From assembly GCA_021159955.1 (NCBI GenBank), contig JAGHDJ010000056.1, forward strand, positions 1 to 11,507: 11,507 nucleotides of DNA, given 5' to 3'. The notes below the pieces were generated by a model. That model made no database searches and was not told where the DNA came from. It saw nothing but the letters and a program-made list of their open reading frames with translations. This DNA comes from Dehalococcoidia bacterium. Its GTDB lineage: Bacteria; Chloroflexota; Dehalococcoidia; UBA2247. Positions 7,630 to 11,507 of the stretch are shown here, piece after piece (positions within the stretch are counted from its first letter, which is position 1; each line of letters opens with the position of its first letter). The position numbers were made by a program, and so were the translations under genes.

Positions 7630-8711
7630 TGATGAGCACGTCGGAACTGCCTGAAATCGGCAAAATTTCCCCCGAAGTCTTTAACGAACTGATATTCCCT
7701 CACCTGGGTGCCCAAAACCCCAGCATAATAGAGGGGCCACAGCACGGAGTGGACGTGGCAATAGTGGTAATTGGGAATAGGGCAGTATCAGTAACAACCG
7801 ACCCGGTATTCATCGTCCCGGAATATGGTTGGGAGAGAGCGGCCTGGTTCGCCATTCATATCATCGCCTCAGATTCCGTAACCAGCGGGCTAAAACCCAA
7901 ATTCCTCTCCATAGACCTCAATCTCCCCATGGAGATAACAAAATCCCAGTTAGAGATAATGTGGAACACGATGCATCAGGAATGCGAGAGGTTGGGCATA
8001 TCTGTCATCTGCGGTCATACTGCCAGATATGAGAACTGCCACTACCCTATGGTGGGCGGGGCCACTATGCTCGGCGAAGGAGAAAAGGATGAGTACATAA
8101 CTCCAAAACTGGCGAGAGCAGGGGATAAAATAATCGTCACCAAGGGACCCGCCATCGAAGCTACTGGTATCTTTGCCACTATGTTCCCACAGCTTATGGA
8201 AAAAGAATTCGGTGCCGATTTTAGTCAGAGAGCACAAAAGTTATTCTACAAGATGTCAGTGGTAGAAGATGCCATAACCGCAGTGAGTGTAGGCATAAGA
8301 GAAAACGGAATCACTGCAATGCATGACGCCACCGAATGCGGCGTATGGGGCGGACTCTATGAAATTGCCCAGGCAGCCAATCTAGGAGTACGTGTAGAAA
8401 AAGATAAGATTATATTTGGTGACTGCGTAGAAGAGATATGCCATTATTTCAAACTGGATCCCTACGCCTCTATCAGCGAAGGAACCCTTATCGCCACCTG
8501 CAGGGAACACAAAGCGGAAGAGGTGGTAAAAGTCCTATCACAGAAGGGCATTCCTTCATCCATAGTCGGAGAATTAACAGAAACAGAAGGGGAAATGATT
8601 CTGGTATCGGAGGGGAAAGAAACCAGGCTGGAACATCCCATAGTAGACCCCTTCTGGAATGCCTTCTATATCGCGCTGAAGAAATTCGGCTCCGATGAGG
8701 CAATCAAATGA
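7629..8711 (+). CDS. PurM/HypE-superfamily (AIR synthase-related) protein of unknown substrate
   Basis: The 360-residue protein has the two-domain PurM-like ATP-binding architecture shared by PurM, SelD, ThiL and HypE. Seen in order are TTDPV with D58, the segment ASDSVTSGLKPKFLSIDLNLP (80-100) matching the HypE/SelD dimer-core strand, CGHTARY (128-134), VGGATMLG (142-149), and MHDATECGVWGGLYEIA (231-247), the counterpart of HDPTRGGLA in HypE. It is often annotated as HypE, but it lacks the C-terminal cysteine that HypE carbamoylates (it ends SDEAIK), lacks the N-terminal Cys/Sec loop of SelD, and no hydrogenase genes are here. These enzymes phosphorylate an oxygen or selenide to activate it. 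Translation is coupled to iscU and, formerly, to the broken gene downstream (ATGA, 8708-8711). A role in sulfur or Fe-S metabolism is suggested by position only. Confidence 0.85.
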   Translation: MMSTSELPEIGKISPEVFNELIFPHLGAQNPSIIEGPQHGVDVAIVVIGNRAVSVTTDPVFIVPEYGWERAAWFAIHIIASDSVTSGLKPKFLSIDLNLPMEITKSQLEIMWNTMHQECERLGISVICGHTARYENCHYPMVGGATMLGEGEKDEYITPKLARAGDKIIVTKGPAIEATGIFATMFPQLMEKEFGADFSQRAQKLFYKMSVVEDAITAVSVGIRENGITAMHDATECGVWGGLYEIAQAANLGVRVEKDKIIFGDCVEEICHYFKLDPYASISEGTLIATCREHKAEEVVKVLSQKGIPSSIVGELTETEGEMILVSEGKETRLEHPIVDPFWNAFYIALKKFGSDEAIK

Positions 8712-8951
8712 GTATTGGACAAGAAATACTGAGAGACAGTAAATTTATCGCTGCGGCAGGAATATCTTTTTAACACAAACAAAGCGAACTGGAGAGTTAC
8801 CAGTTACCTCAAAAGGGCAGGTTATAGCATAATCCCTGTAAAACTGGTGAACCTATTCCACCTCCCTTGATACGTAACTGACATAGTGGGAAAAGCCATC
8901 AAAACAGGCTCCCAAGCGGTGTGGCTGCAGGAGCGAATGATGAACAAATAA
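8708..8951 (+). pseudogene. Decayed CoA-binding domain protein (YccU-like)
   Basis: Starting at ATG 8708 (overlapping the previous stop), the frame reads MSIGQEILRDSKFIAAAGIS, like the start of YccU-type Rossmann CoA-binding proteins, then stops at 8771 in a run of five Ts. One frame over, from 8772, it resumes with NKANWRVTSYLKRAGYSI (8778-8831) and IPV, the next family motif, so about one base has been gained or two lost. After 8840 the expected 25-30 codons up to the DIVDVFR motif are missing and the frame goes straight to VNLFHLP, a TGA at 8868-8870, then YVTDIVGKAIKTGSQAVWLQ to TAA at 8949. The usual C terminus (a VVMDRC-like motif) is absent, though a faint in-frame trace (TVMKR, 8973-8987) follows. 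Intact family members are about 120-145 residues. The function of YccU-like proteins is unknown beyond CoA binding. Confidence 0.82.
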
Positions 8952-9017
8952 AAAACTAAGAGGGCAAGATAGACTGTGATGAAACGAAAACCAAATAACT
9001 AAGGAGGAATAATTGTC

Positions 9018-9215
9018 GTGGCAGACAAAGAGAAAAACAAGGAAAAGCAGGGAAGTTTGAGAAAAATTATAAAGGAGCTATTCGATTGGAACATAGGCTG
9101 TGGGAGCTGTTGCTCCTGCTCCAACACAAATCTCCGCAAAATTACAGATGAGGCTGAAAATGACAACTCCGCAAAGACATGCAAGAATAAATCCGACAGC
9201 GGAGAAAAAACATAA
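9018..9215 (+). CDS. Small cysteine-rich hypothetical protein
   Basis: I do not recognise this 65-residue protein. GTG 9018 is preceded by a strong AGGAGG (9002-9007), 10 bases upstream, which supports real translation. The protein is very charged: a Lys/Glu-rich N terminus (1-20), a short amphipathic stretch LRKIIKELFDWNIG, a cysteine knot GCGSCCSC with C28, C31, C32 and C34, and a polar tail with C55. There is no signal peptide or membrane segment. Four closely spaced cysteines could bind a metal or Fe-S cluster, or carry persulfide. It sits 139 bases before a CoA-disulfide reductase-rhodanese fusion, so a partnership in polysulfide or thiol redox work is possible. Short low-complexity ORFs can be spurious; the strong ribosome site is the main argument that this one is not. 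Confidence 0.6.
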   Translation: MADKEKNKEKQGSLRKIIKELFDWNIGCGSCCSCSNTNLRKITDEAENDNSAKTCKNKSDSGEKT

Positions 9216-9280
9216 AGCTCTCCATAGATGAATCGTATCAACAAATACAACCTGATTAAGATAACTACCAACAACAGACT

Positions 9281-9303
9281 CTATGGAAAAGCTTGAGCCA
9301 TAG
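9281..9303 (+). repeat. Inverted repeat between the cysteine-rich gene and the reductase gene
   Basis: CTATGG (9281-9286) and CCATAG (9298-9303) are perfect arms around an 11-base loop, and GA (9277-9278) can pair with TC (9304-9305) past a two-base bulge. A run of four Ts begins four bases after the stem, so it could be a weak intrinsic terminator for the small gene. A second dyad overlaps it: ATAGT (9300-9304) and ACTAT (9318-9322), around a possible -10 TATAAC (9314-9319). It may therefore be an operator for the reductase gene instead. Confidence 0.35.
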
Positions 9304-9354
9304 TCAGTTTTAGTATAACTATCCCTGATTATATTGGCTTCTTGGAGGTTAAAT

Positions 9355-11055
9355 GTGGCGAAGTCTAACAACATAGTTATCCTTGGAGGTAATGCCTGCG
9401 GACCAAAGTCTGCAGCCAGAGCACGGCGATGCGATCCCAAAGCTAGGATAACCATCGTGGAACAAGGAAAGAATTTATCGGTAGCAACCTGTGGCCTTCC
9501 CTATTACGTTTCGGGAGTAATTGACAAACGCAGCGATTTGCTGACGCGAGAGCGCGAATTTTTCCAAGATGTAATGGATATAGAGACATTAACCCGCACT
9601 AAAGCTCTAGCCATTGACCGCCAAGCCCATAAGGTTAAACTACTTAACCTAGAAACGAATCTGACCTCAACTATTGAATACGACAGGCTCGTGCTGGCAA
9701 CAGGCAGTATGCCGGTAAGACCAGCGTTCAGTGAGAAACAACTCAAGGGCATCTTTACCCTAACCAAAATTGAGGATGCAGATACAATTCGAAATGTGGT
9801 CTCATCACGCGATATTAATAAGCTAACTATTATTGGTGCCGGTTTGATCGGTCTGGAAATGGCTGAAGCCTTTGTCAACCAGGAGGTTGAGGTCACTATA
9901 GCTGAGGCTCTAGACTGGGTGCTGCCGACACTCCTAGATTTCGAGGTCGCTACTTATGTTGGGAAACATTTACAGGATAAAGGGGTAAATCTACTGCTGG
10001 GGCAGCGAGTCATTGGATTTGAGGGCAACAATAATGAATGGGTACGTAAGGTTATCACCAGAGATATTGAACTGGATACTGATCTGGTACTACTAGCACT
10101 CGGGGCCAAGCCAAATACCAGATTAGCCCAGGATTCAGGACTAGCCATCGGCTCTACAGGGGGAATCGCCGTCAATCAGTATCTCCAAACAAGCGACCCT
10201 GCCATTTACGCCGGTGGAGACTGTGTGGAAAATGTCAATCGGATTACCCAGCGGAAGTTGCTCGCCCCAATGGGATCTACTGCTAATAAACAGGGGAGGG
10301 TGATCGGAACCAATGTGACTGGCGGGTGTGAAACATTCCCCGGCGTGTTAGGTACCGTTATCGCTAAAGTCTTTGATTACAATGTGGCAAGAGTAGGACT
10401 TAGTGAACTACAGGCACAAGAAGCCAGCCATGATATAGTAACTTGTCTTGTCCCGGGATATGAACATGCTACCTATTATCCTGATGGCAAAGAGATTTTA
10501 GTCAAGCTGGTTGCCTCAAAAACCAACGGCGTGCTACTGGGTGGGCAGGTAGCAGGACCAGGCGAAACGGCAAAACGGATTGATGTGCTTGCCACAGCTC
10601 TCACATTCGGCGCTACCATTGACGATCTGGCTAATTTCGACCTGACTTATGCTCCACCATATAATAACGCTATGGATCCGTTACACAACGCAGCCAATGT
10701 TATTCGCAACAAGCGCTCGAGGCTTGCTAGAGCATTGACTCCAATGGCAGTCGAAGATAAAATAGACAGCGAAGAGGACTTTATTCTACTAGATGTACGC
10801 TCACCCGGCGAATGGGATATCTGTCGTATAGAAGCACCGCAGACCAAACTGATACCCCTAAGAGAGCTTCGGGCGAAGCTCAACACACTTCCTAAAGATG
10901 CAGAGATAGTCACTTACTGCCAGACAAGCGTGCGTGCTTATCAAGCACAGCGGATACTCAAGGGTGCAGGGTTTAACAATGTCAAATTTATGGATGGAAG
11001 CATTGCTGCCTGGCCCTATGAGCTATCCGCTACAAGACTGACCTGCTCCCCATAA
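9355..11055 (+). CDS. CoA-disulfide reductase-rhodanese fusion (CoADR-RHD/Npsr type)
   Basis: This 566-residue flavoprotein joins a CoA-disulfide reductase to a C-terminal rhodanese domain. Characterised relatives reduce CoA disulfide, CoA persulfide or polysulfide with NAD(P)H. Seen are the FAD-binding ILGGNACGPKSAARARR (9-25), the single redox cysteine C46 in ATCGLPYY, the NAD(P)H-binding GAGLIG (161-166), the second FAD motif YAGGDC (285-290), a dimerisation domain ending in YAPPYNNAMDPLHNAANV, and a rhodanese domain (about 470-555) with LLDVRSPGEW and active C522 in YCQTSVRAY. I chose GTG 9355 because GGAGG (9344-9348) is six bases upstream; a TTG at 9334 lies before that site. Arginine codons are mostly CGN (about 21 of 32), whereas iscS uses AGA/AGG for 15 of 20, and ATT dominates for Ile, suggesting separate ancestry. 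Sulfur or thiol redox duty is likely; exact substrate is open. Confidence 0.92.
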   Translation: MAKSNNIVILGGNACGPKSAARARRCDPKARITIVEQGKNLSVATCGLPYYVSGVIDKRSDLLTREREFFQDVMDIETLTRTKALAIDRQAHKVKLLNLETNLTSTIEYDRLVLATGSMPVRPAFSEKQLKGIFTLTKIEDADTIRNVVSSRDINKLTIIGAGLIGLEMAEAFVNQEVEVTIAEALDWVLPTLLDFEVATYVGKHLQDKGVNLLLGQRVIGFEGNNNEWVRKVITRDIELDTDLVLLALGAKPNTRLAQDSGLAIGSTGGIAVNQYLQTSDPAIYAGGDCVENVNRITQRKLLAPMGSTANKQGRVIGTNVTGGCETFPGVLGTVIAKVFDYNVARVGLSELQAQEASHDIVTCLVPGYEHATYYPDGKEILVKLVASKTNGVLLGGQVAGPGETAKRIDVLATALTFGATIDDLANFDLTYAPPYNNAMDPLHNAANVIRNKRSRLARALTPMAVEDKIDSEEDFILLDVRSPGEWDICRIEAPQTKLIPLRELRAKLNTLPKDAEIVTYCQTSVRAYQAQRILKGAGFNNVKFMDGSIAAWPYELSATRLTCSP

Positions 11056-11152
11056 TCCAAGCCGCTTAGATTGTGATAGTTTTATATTCACGTGCTCTAA
11101 AGATTCCCACTTGTAGGGAAGAACCAATTCATCGGAGTCCTGTAATTCGGGT

Positions 11153-11184
11153 TGGGACACCCTTCCTCATGTATGGGACAACCC
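11153..11184 (+). repeat. Direct repeat pair TGGGACA(A)CCC, 21-base period
   Basis: TGGGACACCC begins at 11153 and TGGGACAACCC at 11174, the second differing by one extra A. The starts are 21 bases apart, two helical turns, so both copies face the same side of the DNA. The outer ends also form the inverted pair GGGTTG/CAACCC. This is typical of a regulator binding site, but an RNA hairpin is equally possible. Confidence 0.35.
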
Positions 11185-11239
11185 ATCTGTATATGAAATG
11201 AATACAACACCATAAGGAAAGCCTCTGGGAAAAATAATC

Positions 11240-11266
11240 TTGTCAGGGTAGATACTATCCAGACAA
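11240..11266 (+). promoter_or_regulatory. Long near-perfect hairpin or operator before mnmA
   Basis: TTGTC (11240-11244) pairs with GACAA (11262-11266), and GGGTAG (11246-11251) pairs with CTATCC (11255-11260, one G-U), separated by one A-A mismatch and a three-base ATA loop. Eleven of twelve positions pair. No T-run follows on the + strand. It ends 31 bases before the mnmA ATG. An inner TCCT (11270-11273) can also pair with AGGA (11279-11282), the nearest Shine-Dalgarno-like run. Confidence 0.5.
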
Positions 11267-11297
11267 AACTCCTCCACAAGGAACGGGTAAAAAGAAC

Positions 11298-11507
11298 ATG
11301 GCAAAGGTAATAGTGGCAATGAGCGGCGGGGTGGACTCATCCATCGCCGCCGCTATGCTTAAGCGAGCAGGGCACGAAGCAACCGGGATAACCATGAAAA
11401 TATGGGGTGAGGATGACGCACCCAAAAACGGAGAACATCACGCCTGCTACGGACCGGGAGAAGCAGAAGAAATAGAGGACGCCCGAAAAGTGGCTCAAGT
11501 TCTAGAA
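11298..11507 (+). CDS. mnmA: tRNA-specific 2-thiouridylase MnmA, 5' part only
   Basis: MnmA adenylates U34 of tRNA-Lys, -Glu and -Gln and replaces its C2 oxygen with sulfur from the IscS persulfide relay. The window ends after 70 codons with the frame open. Visible are the PP-loop [15 protein letters not shown] (SGGVDSS at 9-15), GITMKIW (30-36), and [18 protein letters not shown] with C50, matching the start of the nucleotide-binding domain. The catalytic cysteine pair lies beyond the window. ATG 11298 fits the family start; the ribosome site is poor (AAGGA at 11278-11282 is 15 bases away), unless leader folding shortens the distance. Its location downstream of iscS is sensible, since IscS supplies its sulfur, although CoADR-RHD lies between. 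Confidence 0.92.
   Translation, partial: MAKVIVAMSGGVDSSIAAAMLKRAGHEATGITMKIWGEDDAPKNGEHHACYGPGEAEEIEDARKVAQVLE

Larger units (their letters stand above)
11056..11297 (+). other. Intergenic leader before mnmA, rich in repeats
   Basis: These 242 bases hold no convincing gene. A 60-residue ORF on the minus strand (11097-11279) resembles nothing I know. There are at least three inverted repeats: TTCCC (11104-11108) with GGGAA (11116-11120), GGGTTG (11149-11154) with CAACCC (11179-11184), and the long stem at 11240-11266, plus a 21-base direct repeat at 11153-11184. I found no clear sigma70 promoter, no T-box, and no riboswitch I recognise. The part nearest CoADR-RHD must contain the end of that transcript, but no classical terminator with a T-run is visible. 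Confidence 0.55.

Noticed and set aside
7629..8711. HypE, hydrogenase maturation factor
   Set aside because: No C-terminal cysteine and no hydrogenase genes; only the superfamily is supported.
9334..9354. TTG 9334 as the start of CoADR-RHD
   Set aside because: The ribosome site GGAGG (9344-9348) lies downstream of it and fits GTG 9355.
11104..11120. TTCCC/GGGAA hairpin as a terminator for CoADR-RHD
   Set aside because: Five-base stem with no T-run after it on the + strand.
11097..11279. 60-residue ORF on the minus strand in the mnmA leader
   Set aside because: No recognisable family or ribosome site, and it is explained by chance in a repeat-rich gap.
11056..11297. T-box or known riboswitch before mnmA
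   Set aside because: No T-box (AGGGTGGNACCGCG-like) motif or other riboswitch core that I can recognise.

Overview
The window carries 13 genes, all on the + strand, plus one decayed gene. The genes are closely packed, with ATGA or TAATG overlaps, GTG and TTG starts, and frequent ATA and AGA/AGG codons. Gene content (NifS/IscU-only Fe-S assembly, CysE/CysK, NadA, a CoA-disulfide reductase-rhodanese fusion) points to an anaerobic bacterium. The protein style and gene neighbourhood remind me of Chloroflexota, class Dehalococcoidia; this is an impression from memory, not a database result.

Region 1 (1-2683) is a housekeeping run: the 3' end of an R3H-domain ATPase gene, thymidylate kinase (tmk), ribonuclease HII (rnhB) and a YraN-type nuclease-fold protein. 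It is probably one transcription unit.

Region 2 (2700-8711, originally to about 8951) is a sulfur, NAD and Fe-S block. A sigma70-type promoter (TTGACA, 17 bp, TAATGT with an extended -10) is followed at the start of transcription by an IscR-type palindrome, then by a cysteine-bearing Rrf2 regulator. After a second likely promoter come cysK, cysE, nadA, a group I cysteine desulfurase, IscU and an orphan PurM/HypE-like protein. The two cys genes make cysteine, the desulfurase takes sulfur from it, IscU builds clusters, and NadA is a [4Fe-4S] enzyme that would use one. The Rrf2 protein probably senses cluster status and controls at least its own gene. The block ends in a CoA-binding protein gene broken by a frameshift, a stop and an internal deletion.

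Region 3 (9018-11055) holds a 65-residue cysteine-rich protein and a CoA-disulfide reductase-rhodanese fusion. The fusion gene has clearly different arginine and isoleucine codon use from its neighbours, so it may be a later insertion.

Region 4 (11056-11507) is a 242-base leader with several inverted and direct repeats, then the start of mnmA, the tRNA 2-thiouridine synthase, which in bacteria receives sulfur from the IscS pathway. Sulfur trafficking therefore links everything from 2713 to the end.

I saw no CRISPR array, tRNA, rRNA or insertion sequence. The most interesting items are the IscR-type operator, the orphan PurM-like protein, the decayed CoA-binding gene, the cysteine-rich protein with its reductase partner, and the mnmA leader.
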